Origin: an uncultured Saprospiraceae bacterium
Lineage (GTDB): Bacteria; Bacteroidota; Bacteroidia; Chitinophagales; Saprospiraceae
Reading direction: 5' to 3'
NCBI GenBank assembly: GCA_937961455.1
Contig: CALGNN010000096.1
Coordinates: 1 to 52,838 of the forward strand
Length of the DNA: 52,838 nt
Shown: positions 1-7,504 of the stretch, one piece after another
Numbering within the stretch: the stretch's first letter is position 1
Layout: every line of letters begins with the position of its first letter
Program-made: the position numbers and the translations under genes
The notes under the pieces: generated by a model
Databases searched by the model: none
What the model was told of the DNA's origin: nothing
What the model saw: the letters and a program-made list of their open reading frames with translations, nothing else

Positions 1-91
1 TAAAAAGACTCATGCATATTTTGATTAATGGCAAATGAAAATGATAAGAGGGATGTGTGATTACTTATTGTATCATGTTTCAATTACAGTA

Positions 92-123
92 CAAACCTAC
101 AACCCATATGTAATAGCTAAAAG
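92..123 (-). promoter_or_regulatory. Candidate leftward promoter
   Basis: Read on the minus strand, positions 99-92 spell TAGGTTTG, an exact match to the Bacteroidota -7 consensus TAnnTTTG. A TTTA at 121-118, one base from the -33 TTTG, lies 18 nt upstream. Transcription would start near position 87 and leave the window on the left. A minus-strand ATG at 17-15 or 13-11 could begin the gene it serves, but too little of that gene is present to call. The imperfect -33 fits an activator-dependent promoter. This is inference from motif and spacing. Confidence 0.4.
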
Positions 124-133
124 CGTCGTCTAA

Positions 134-182
134 TAAGTGGCTTAGTAAAAATTGTAAGTGGCTGGTGTGAAAAGATAAGTGG
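134..182 (-). promoter_or_regulatory. Three direct repeats, likely LytTR-family binding site
   Basis: The heptamer TAAGTGG occurs on the plus strand at 134-140, 155-161 and 176-182, exactly 21 bp apart. The first two copies share nine bases (TAAGTGGCT). LytTR domains are known to bind 9-bp direct repeats spaced about two helical turns apart. The array begins 3 bp beyond the stop codon of a LytTR regulator gene and ends about 11 bp upstream of the -33 of a leftward promoter, the position expected for an activator site. The match to a specific LytTR consensus was not tested. Confidence 0.5.
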
Positions 183-184
183 AA

Positions 185-928
185 CTATGTTTCATATAGA
201 ATTTTAAGAAATTGCTCTTTCTTTCTTCTGGAGACGTCAAGATGCTCTTTATTTGACAGGATCACATAACCTCCCACACCCTTTACATATTTTTCAACAT
301 GGTAAATATTAACGAGTGTAGAATGATGGATACGACAAAATTCTGATGGAGGAAGCATATTTTCAAAATCCTTTAGTGTTTTAGCCAATGTGATTTTTTT
401 ATCTCCAATTACATGTAAGGTGGTGTAACTACTATCAGCTTTACAATAAATAATATCTTTTATAGGCTGGACTAGAATTTCATTTTCGAGAGGTATTGCT
501 AATCGAGTTATTTTTTTTGACTTGTTCGAAACATTGCTCAATAAGGATTGTAATTTGGAATGCAGATGTTCTTTTTTCTTTGAAATCCTATCCACAGCAG
601 AAACCAACTCCTCTATGTTAATCGGTTTTAACAGGTAGTCCAAAGCACTAAATTTAATGGCTTTGATAGCATACTTATCAAAGGCCGTAATGAAGATGAC
701 ATCAAAATTGATTTGCTCTATTTTATTCAGCATCTCAAAGCCAGACATTTCTGGCATCTGTACATCTAAGAAGAGCAGATCAGGTTGAAGTTCTTTTATT
801 TTCGAAATTGCATCTATGGGAGATTCGCAAGAACATACAATGGTAACCTGGGGACAATATTTTTTTAATACCAGCGCCAAACCTTGTCTAGCTTTTTCTT
901 CATCATCTATAATTATTGCCTTAATCAT
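185..928 (-). CDS. LytTR-family response regulator
   Basis: This 247-residue cytoplasmic protein is a two-component response regulator. An N-terminal receiver domain (about 3-120) shows the acidic pair D8/D9, the phosphoacceptor D55 in the LFLDVQMP context, T81, and K101 in LLKP. A C-terminal LytTR DNA-binding domain (about 140-245) carries the usual pattern of a conserved phenylalanine/histidine stretch (FCRIHHSTLVN) and a basic SRRKK end. Its ATG overlaps the stop of the sensor kinase by 4 nt (ATGA), so the two are translationally coupled and should form one phosphorelay. Just beyond its stop lie three 21-bp-spaced repeats that may be its own target. The target gene is probably outside the window on the left. 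Confidence 0.93.
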   Translation of the reverse strand: MIKAIIIDDEEKARQGLALVLKKYCPQVTIVCSCESPIDAISKIKELQPDLLFLDVQMPEMSGFEMLNKIEQINFDVIFITAFDKYAIKAIKFSALDYLLKPINIEELVSAVDRISKKKEHLHSKLQSLLSNVSNKSKKITRLAIPLENEILVQPIKDIIYCKADSSYTTLHVIGDKKITLAKTLKDFENMLPPSEFCRIHHSTLVNIYHVEKYVKGVGGYVILSNKEHLDVSRRKKEQFLKILYET

Positions 929-2916
929 GCTATGGGAAATTGAATAGTTACCTCTGTGCCGACTGGATTATTTTCATCATCCACCAAATCTTTAATATGT
1001 ATGAGTTCATGTATTTTCTGCTGGGTCAAGAGGCGTAATCGGTCAGAGGTAATCTTGATGCCCATAGATTTTTTTTGTATTCCACCCAATTCTTGCATGG
1101 CCTTAGATTTTTCCCTGCCAATTCCATTGTCTTTAATGATACAATATAAGTGCTGTTCATCTTCTTTGATGTTCACTAATAGCTTGCCTTCTTTTTTACT
1201 TTTAAGTAGTCCATGCCAAATAGCATTTTCAACAAAAGGTTGCAGTATCATAGATGGCAACATCGTTGTCGTTTGATCAATAGCATCATCAACTTCGATC
1301 GCATATGATATCCTATTATTAAAACGTAAATTTTCTACTTGAATGTAAGAATTGAGCATGGCTAATTCGTCTTCGAGGGAAACTAGATTCTCTTCAGAAT
1401 TTTCTAACATTTGTCGCACTAGCCTTGAGAATTTATTTAAATACTTACTCGCATTTTCATTTTCATCACTGAGGATTAATGTATTTATAGAATTGAGGCT
1501 ATTAAATAAAAAATGTGGATTCATCTGAGCGCGCAACGCTTTCATTTCCAAAGTTTGTAATTGTTCGCCATACTTCGCTTGTTTGATCTCTTCATTTTTT
1601 TTCAATAAAGTTTTCTGATTTCTGAATCTTTGTCTCATTGAATAAATGATGAGGGCAAAAATTAATAAGCAAGCAAATAAACTTGCCAGTAATGTCTTTC
1701 TCAAAGTAGAAGCCCTTTGGGCATTCGCTTCTTGAATTTGATTTTCCTTTTGCAATAAGGCAATATTCTGGGCTTGCTGCTCTACTTTGTATTTGGTCTC
1801 CAACTCTAGCAGTTGTTTATTTTTATCTTCAGTAAATATGGAATCCTTAAGTGTCGTATATAAATCTTGATAGGCAATAACAGCTTTCAAATCATTAGTA
1901 GATTCACCCAGTTCTTTCATTGCTAAATAATTCCTGAGCAAAGTGGGATTGGCACCTATTTCAGTATTTAGCATGATACTTTCTTTTAAATATCTTTTGG
2001 CTTCTCCATATCTTTTTAAACTCGTACTATTTTCACCTAAGGAATTTAAAACTTTAGCTAAGTCCTTTTTTGAAGTCCGACCTTTCCAAAACTGATAGGC
2101 TTCTAGATAATAGCTTTGCGCTTTCTTATATTCTTTCATTCCGTGGTAAGCATTCCCCAAACTTTCTAACAAAGCTGCCTTTAAATAAGACATATCTGCA
2201 TCTCCGTGTTGATCATATGCTTCTAAAAACTTGGCCTCCGCTAAATAATATTTATCTAGTTCTAAATAAGTATTACCTAGTGACATTAAGCTCATAATTA
2301 GACCTTGTTGATTATCGAATTCTTGACTAATAGCTATAGACTTTTCATAACTGTCAATTGCATCATCATAACTTTTCATCGTTCTTTGAATATGGGCAAT
2401 ACTATGCAATGTTGTACCCATACTTTTTTGCATTTTATGCTTTTCATATATCTGAAGAATGGTGTAATAATTTTCAAGACTCTCTGGGTAATTACCAAGA
2501 TTAAAATGAATAACTCCCATTTGAAAGAGTCCATTCTCCATTTTCAAACTGTCATTATTTTGCTCATGATGCTTAAGGTATTTTTCAAAATGCTTTAGCG
2601 CTTCATAGTAATTACTTTCAAACCTTCCGATTAATCCATAATAGAAATGAGACAGTGCAATCCCTTCTGCATAATTTTCTTTTGTTGAAATCAAACGAAC
2701 ACTATCAGCATAGATTTCAGCAGAGTCCAACTTCGTTCTGGTGATAGCATACTCCCAACAAATGTTTTTGTATGCGTCTAATTTGTCTTTGAAATCAATG
2801 GAATTTTTAGCAAGATTTTTTAGACTATCGATCTTAATATGATCCTGAGATGCTCCTTTCTTAATGGAGTACGCACTTAAGAGAATTAGGCTAAATAGTA
2901 TTTTATACTGGCTCAT
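925..2916 (-). CDS. TPR-containing LytS-type sensor histidine kinase
   Basis: This 663-residue protein begins with a secretion signal or short hydrophobic segment (about 5-17), followed by a periplasmic array of tetratricopeptide repeats (about 85-340, with YxxAxxxYxKAL-like units), a coiled coil (365-400), one transmembrane helix (about 408-427), and a cytoplasmic His_kinase/HATPase pair. The phospho-accepting H468 sits in NPHFLFN, the N-box is QPFVENAIWHG (559-569) and the G-box contains DNGIG (596-600). This layout is typical of Bacteroidota kinases that sense through TPRs and pair with LytTR regulators. It overlaps the regulator gene by 4 nt. A -7-like TAGTTTTG (minus strand, 2955-2948) lies 32 nt upstream of its ATG, but no -33 was found at proper spacing. 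The signal sensed is unknown. Confidence 0.92.
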   Translation of the reverse strand: MSQYKILFSLILLSAYSIKKGASQDHIKIDSLKNLAKNSIDFKDKLDAYKNICWEYAITRTKLDSAEIYADSVRLISTKENYAEGIALSHFYYGLIGRFESNYYEALKHFEKYLKHHEQNNDSLKMENGLFQMGVIHFNLGNYPESLENYYTILQIYEKHKMQKSMGTTLHSIAHIQRTMKSYDDAIDSYEKSIAISQEFDNQQGLIMSLMSLGNTYLELDKYYLAEAKFLEAYDQHGDADMSYLKAALLESLGNAYHGMKEYKKAQSYYLEAYQFWKGRTSKKDLAKVLNSLGENSTSLKRYGEAKRYLKESIMLNTEIGANPTLLRNYLAMKELGESTNDLKAVIAYQDLYTTLKDSIFTEDKNKQLLELETKYKVEQQAQNIALLQKENQIQEANAQRASTLRKTLLASLFACLLIFALIIYSMRQRFRNQKTLLKKNEEIKQAKYGEQLQTLEMKALRAQMNPHFLFNSLNSINTLILSDENENASKYLNKFSRLVRQMLENSEENLVSLEDELAMLNSYIQVENLRFNNRISYAIEVDDAIDQTTTMLPSMILQPFVENAIWHGLLKSKKEGKLLVNIKEDEQHLYCIIKDNGIGREKSKAMQELGGIQKKSMGIKITSDRLRLLTQQKIHELIHIKDLVDDENNPVGTEVTIQFPIA

Positions 2917-3074
2917 TATGTTTTCAATATAGTTTGACCAAGTATTTCAAAACTATAACATTATTTCCACAAGTGCACAGAGAATTGCTCCTAGGCAAAT
3001 ATACGGACTCAGCTAAGTCTTATAAAAAAGACATTTTGAATTCTGAAAATTGATAAATAAGTGAGCTTAAACCA

Positions 3075-4673
3075 CTAGCTTTTATTGGCTAACAATAATT
3101 TGCTATCAACAGGTAATTTGTATTTAGGATCTTCTACAACATTAATGTCAATGATGGCTTCTGCATTTGATAAGAGTTTTACACAATCCTTACTTAAATG
3201 TTTCAGATGCACCTGCTTCCCTACTTTTGCATATCGCTCGGTTATTTTATTAACCGCTTCAATGGCCGACATATCCGCAATTCTACTTTCCTTAAAATCG
3301 ATGACTACATCTTTAGGATCATTTTGCACATCAAACTTTGTTGCAAATAAGGCTGTTGATCCAAAAAAAAGTGGGCCATAAATTTCATAATATTTTGCAC
3401 CATTCTCACCGATGTGTTTTCTAGCTCGAATTCGTTTTGCATTTTCCCATGAATAGGCCAAAGCTGAAATAATAACACCAAGAATTACAGCTACTGCAAG
3501 ATTGTGCGTGATGGCTGTAATCAAGGTAACCAAGATCATAACGACTACATCTGATGTTGGCATTCTATTAAAGGTTCGAAAACTTGCCCACTCAAATGTT
3601 CCAATAGCTACCATAAACATCAAGCCTACTAAGGCAGCCATGGGCAATTGCTCAATCAAATCAGATCCAAACATGATAAAGACCAATAACATCACAGCTG
3701 CGGTAATACCCGACAATCTTGCTCGAGCTCCAGAGGATGTATTGATTAAACTCTGTCCAATCATGGCACAGCCTCCCATGCCAGATAAAAACCCTGACAA
3801 GATATTGGCTGAGCCTTGTGCAATACATTCTTTATTACTCCTTCCACGAGTATCAGTTATTTCATCAATGATATTCAATGTTAATAGACTCTCTATTAAA
3901 CCAACGCCAGCAACAATTGCCGCATAAGGAAAGATGAGCAAAAATGATTCTAAATTGACAGGGATATTAGGTATGGAGAGTGGAGGAAATCCACCCTTAA
4001 TCGTTTCGCCTTCGGACATCGTATCAGCCACAGTCATGGTATCGATACCTCCAAAAATCACGATCCCAGAAACAACTAAAATGGCAACTAAAGAAGACGG
4101 AACTATTTTTGTCAATTTTGGAAAACCCCAAATGATTAGCATGGTTAAAGCAGTAAGGCCCAACATCATACTCAAGGGGCCACTAGAAAGAAGTTCGCCT
4201 GATATCTTATCATAAAAGTTTGGGAATTGTGCCATAAAGATGATTATCGCTAATCCATTTACAAATCCAAACATAACTGGATGTGGAACCAGTCTTATAA
4301 ATTTCCCCAATCGAAAAAAACCAGCAAGTATCTGAAGTATTCCAGCAAGGATAACTGTAGCAAAGACATAATGCAATATCTCGTCTGGGCTAATTCCGGG
4401 AATGGCTTCTTTAAGCTTAACAATGAGACCAATGAAAACAACCGCAACGGCTCCAGTAGCTCCTGATATCATACCTGGTCGTCCTCCAAATATCGCTGTA
4501 ATTAAACATAATATAAATGCTGCGTACAAGCCTGTTAAGGGTGAAAACCCTGGTATTAAGGCAAAAGCAATCGCCTCTGGAACTAAGGCTAAAGCTACAG
4601 TTAAGCCTGAAAGTATCTCAATCTTATAATCTACTTTTTGATTAAAATCAAATATGTTAAAAATCTTCTTCAT
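3075..4673 (-). CDS. SulP/SLC26-family anion transporter with STAS domain
   Basis: The 532-residue inner-membrane protein has about a dozen hydrophobic segments over residues 20-430 and a C-terminal STAS domain (about 440-520, with VVIDFKES followed by ADMSAIEAV). The N-terminal stretch ALVPEAIAFALI and the following FGGRPGMISGATGA are hallmark sequences of the bacterial SulP subgroup that includes sulfate and bicarbonate carriers. The substrate cannot be settled from sequence; sulfate or bicarbonate import, possibly sodium-coupled, is most likely. The length is normal for the family. It lies 158 bp upstream of the two-component operon on the same strand, so partial read-through is possible but shared function is not evident. 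The ATG at 4673 sits directly before the first hydrophobic segments. Confidence 0.92.
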   Translation of the reverse strand: MKKIFNIFDFNQKVDYKIEILSGLTVALALVPEAIAFALIPGFSPLTGLYAAFILCLITAIFGGRPGMISGATGAVAVVFIGLIVKLKEAIPGISPDEILHYVFATVILAGILQILAGFFRLGKFIRLVPHPVMFGFVNGLAIIIFMAQFPNFYDKISGELLSSGPLSMMLGLTALTMLIIWGFPKLTKIVPSSLVAILVVSGIVIFGGIDTMTVADTMSEGETIKGGFPPLSIPNIPVNLESFLLIFPYAAIVAGVGLIESLLTLNIIDEITDTRGRSNKECIAQGSANILSGFLSGMGGCAMIGQSLINTSSGARARLSGITAAVMLLVFIMFGSDLIEQLPMAALVGLMFMVAIGTFEWASFRTFNRMPTSDVVVMILVTLITAITHNLAVAVILGVIISALAYSWENAKRIRARKHIGENGAKYYEIYGPLFFGSTALFATKFDVQNDPKDVVIDFKESRIADMSAIEAVNKITERYAKVGKQVHLKHLSKDCVKLLSNAEAIIDINVVEDPKYKLPVDSKLLLANKS

Positions 4674-5126
4674 GCGATTAAATTACATCTTTCCAAACTC
4701 CTCTAATACAAGTTCAAAATACTGTGTTGAAAAAAGCTGCAAGGATATGCTTAATTATTGAGATATTCAAATGCAAAAATTTGATAAATATGAAACAATT
4801 ATTTAGCCCTGTCTTTTAAATCCAATTAATAAAAGGATTAATGCCATTATTTAAAATAAGTTTGATTTTCTATTGGATTATGTCAGCTTGGCTTAAGTCA
4901 AAATTTCTTATATTACTACCTCCAAAAAACTAAGGAAATTGAATCCTCTGTGGATTATAAAAACAGTTTTCTTTTTATATCATCTGATTTATGAGATTTT
5001 AATTACTAATACGGTATTCAGTATTTTTTAAAAACTCAATAGACAACGCATTGTACTATGTAGTGTCCTATCTAGTATTAGACGGATAGTTTCAGATTTT
5101 ACAATCTACTATTCATGTTTTAAGCT
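4674..5126. other. Intergenic region between divergent genes
   Basis: This 453-bp AT-rich stretch separates the leftward SulP gene from the rightward serine hydrolase and should hold both promoters. A TAAGTTTG at 4857-4864 matches the -7 consensus, but no TTG lies at the right distance and it is 263 bp from the hydrolase ATG. No convincing ORF, RNA gene or strong inverted repeat was seen. Confidence 0.5.
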
Positions 5127-6197
5127 ATGAAAATCTGCAAATGCATTTTGGTTTATTTTTGTGTAATTGCTCAAGTCAATTTACAAGGACAAAGCCAAAA
5201 ATTAAATATGGAACTATTGTCTTCGTTACCTAGCGGAACTGAAATAGGAATAGGAATATATGACCAAGGTGAGATTTATAAGTATGGTTTTGTCATTGAA
5301 GGTCAACAAATAAAAGCCGTTGAAAATTCTTATGCATTATTCGAAATAGGATCAATTTCAAAGATCTTTACTACCCTATCGAGTCTGCAAGTATTGGAGC
5401 AAAATGAAATCAATATTGCATCAAACATAAGCGAATATTTAGCAGAACCAACAAGTAAGGGTTTTAATGAAATTACTTTTTATCAATTAATGACACATAC
5501 CTCCGGTCTTTCAAAGTTTCCTATCAATATTATATGGAGTGCTTTTAGATCACCAAGAGATCCATTTTTATACTATAATGAAAAAAGGATGTTTCGATAC
5601 CTTAATGGTTTTACATTTGATGAAAAAGAACAATTCAACTATTGTAATTTAGGTATGGGTCTTTTGGGTTATTCAATTTCTAAAATTGCCTCCCAAGCTT
5701 TAGACAGTATCATGTTTCAAGAAACATTTCTACCATTAAGTATGAAAGCCTCAAGTATTGGAATATCCAAAAGCCAATATCCTTTAGTCGTAAATGCTCC
5801 TGGCATAAGTGGAAGACCTAAAAAAACATGGAAGTTTTCTAATATGACTAAAGGTGCTGGAAACGTATATTCTAATATTGATGATATGACCAGATTTTTA
5901 AAATTTGTATTTGAGCCAAGACAATCACAAAAGACCTTACATACTCAATTATTAAAAATGGAGGAAGAACAAATTAGTATTGATCAAAATGAAAGTATGG
6001 GCTTGGGATGGAGAATACGAAAAGATGCAAATAAATATTTTTATCATGGTGGCATTACCTATGGATTTAAATCACAAATTGCCTATGACCGAGAAGGAAG
6101 ATCTGGAATCGTAATATTAACTAATGCAGTAGGACTAAGTCGAAAGGAAAGTTTGAAATTAAAAAAGATATGTTTTCAATATTTAGATCAAAAATAG
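5127..6197 (+). CDS. Beta-lactamase-fold serine hydrolase (class C/esterase-like)
   Basis: This 356-residue exported protein has a signal peptide (about 1-20) and the three motifs of the serine beta-lactamase/penicillin-binding-like family (PF00144): SxxK as S76-I-S-K79, YxN as Y172-C-N174, and HGG at 307-309 in place of KTG. The helical region around MTHTSGL is also typical. Such proteins act as D-aminopeptidases, esterases or peptidoglycan-active enzymes, and only a minority are true lactamases; the HGG triad favours an esterase or peptidase over a lactamase. It ends one base before the ATG of the next gene, so the two are very likely one transcription and translation unit. The substrate is unknown. 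Confidence 0.88.
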   Translation: MKICKCILVYFCVIAQVNLQGQSQKLNMELLSSLPSGTEIGIGIYDQGEIYKYGFVIEGQQIKAVENSYALFEIGSISKIFTTLSSLQVLEQNEINIASNISEYLAEPTSKGFNEITFYQLMTHTSGLSKFPINIIWSAFRSPRDPFLYYNEKRMFRYLNGFTFDEKEQFNYCNLGMGLLGYSISKIASQALDSIMFQETFLPLSMKASSIGISKSQYPLVVNAPGISGRPKKTWKFSNMTKGAGNVYSNIDDMTRFLKFVFEPRQSQKTLHTQLLKMEEEQISIDQNESMGLGWRIRKDANKYFYHGGITYGFKSQIAYDREGRSGIVILTNAVGLSRKESLKLKKICFQYLDQK

Positions 6198-6198
6198 G

Positions 6199-7482
6199 AT
6201 GGATTCAATAGGGAAAGGCATTCAAAACCAATTAGATTTAACAGAATCACAAGTGACGGAAATTGATCTTTTATTTAGAGATTACAATAGAGAGATGTTT
6301 TTTCCTATTAAAAAGCCTTTTAGTTTAACGCTCCACAAAATTGCCTATTTAAGGAAACTGATTCTACTTCTAGATGACCAACAGCTCACAAAATTTAAAA
6401 AGATTAAAAGAAAAGCAAAACAAAAACAAAAAGACAGAAATGAAAGAGCATTGATAAATCAAAAAAAGAACATAGCAGAAAAGTATAAAGTACTCAAATT
6501 AAATTCAACCCAAATTGATCGAATGGTGTCTATTTCAAATAACAATAAAAGAACCAATCATGATATTATTCAAGAAAAAATAAGAGCAGAGTTTAAAGAC
6601 GAACTGAGTGCTAAACAATTCAAAGATTTGGAGCTTATTTTTAACCAAAAAAATAAAATTATTCTATCTAATAAAATTGAATCCATTAAGTCAACTTATC
6701 ATTATTTGGGACTACATCGTGACCAAGCTTTAGCTTTTATTGAATTAGAAGAAAAAAATACCGAAGATCATAAAATCACTTACACACCCCGATTTAAACA
6801 ACTTTCGACAATTAATCCTGAGATTAAAGAAATACTTAATGATGTTCAGTTTCAGAAATATGAAGAAAACCGAAAAGGGCTGTTAGAAAGAGAATTGATT
6901 TCTTTAAAAAGAAACGATGAAAAACAAAGGCAAGAAATAAAATGGCTAAAAGAAAAAGAAGATTTTCTTACCACAGAATTGTTGCCCAAACTATCCGAAA
7001 TAACAAATGAATTAATACAATTTGCAAACCAAGAAGACCTTAAAACAATTTATTTATTGCGGAAGCAGTATGCCAATAAAATAGATAATTTAATAGTAAA
7101 ATCTACAAAAGATTTGAAGGCAACTTATCAAGATTATGCACCTAACAATTTACGGATATCAATATTGAATTATTCCCACTATTTCATAAATCCTGTTCCA
7201 AATATTTTAGCTGAGACCTTAGATTTAAATACAAACATTTTTTCACATATAGTAATCAATGAAAATCAAAAGCAACGAATTCAAAAGATAAATCAAATAC
7301 TTAGAATGCATTTAATAGAATCAATGGAACGGAGAATTAAATCATATGTCACATTGTTAGGAGGAGTCCAACAAGCAGCTGATCCAACTTACCATGAACT
7401 TTATAGATTAATTTTACTAGATGAAAAACCAGCAATAAATATCATGAATATGCAGAATCGACAAGTAAATATTAACGATTAG
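6199..7482 (+). CDS. Coiled-coil protein with repeated Spy/LTXXQ-like helical units, function unknown
   Basis: This 427-residue, highly charged, Lys/Glu/Gln-rich protein has no recognisable enzymatic domain. At least three helical units resemble the LTXXQ pattern of Spy/CpxP-like proteins: LDLTESQVTEIDLLF (from residue 12), LKLNSTQIDRMVSI (about 98), and LGLHRDQALAFIELE (about 173). Each is followed by a second motif such as LSAKQFKDLELIF. A long coiled coil covers about 220-270. No signal peptide is visible, which is unusual because Spy-like proteins are periplasmic. The ATG follows the hydrolase stop by one base, implying coupled translation and a linked role. The LTXXQ relation is a pattern-level impression, not a proven homology. 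Confidence 0.6.
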   Translation: MDSIGKGIQNQLDLTESQVTEIDLLFRDYNREMFFPIKKPFSLTLHKIAYLRKLILLLDDQQLTKFKKIKRKAKQKQKDRNERALINQKKNIAEKYKVLKLNSTQIDRMVSISNNNKRTNHDIIQEKIRAEFKDELSAKQFKDLELIFNQKNKIILSNKIESIKSTYHYLGLHRDQALAFIELEEKNTEDHKITYTPRFKQLSTINPEIKEILNDVQFQKYEENRKGLLERELISLKRNDEKQRQEIKWLKEKEDFLTTELLPKLSEITNELIQFANQEDLKTIYLLRKQYANKIDNLIVKSTKDLKATYQDYAPNNLRISILNYSHYFINPVPNILAETLDLNTNIFSHIVINENQKQRIQKINQILRMHLIESMERRIKSYVTLLGGVQQAADPTYHELYRLILLDEKPAINIMNMQNRQVNIND

Positions 7483-7504
7483 CAATTGATTATAGACCTA
7501 ATTT

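Noticed and set aside
2948-2955. TAGTTTTG -7 element before the sensor kinase
   Set aside because: Motif is exact but the nearest TTG is 14 nt away, too close for a -33; not listed as a promoter.
3502-3927. 141-codon plus-strand ORF inside the SulP gene
   Set aside because: It is antisense to a well-supported transporter, has no domain and low-complexity composition typical of a shadow frame.
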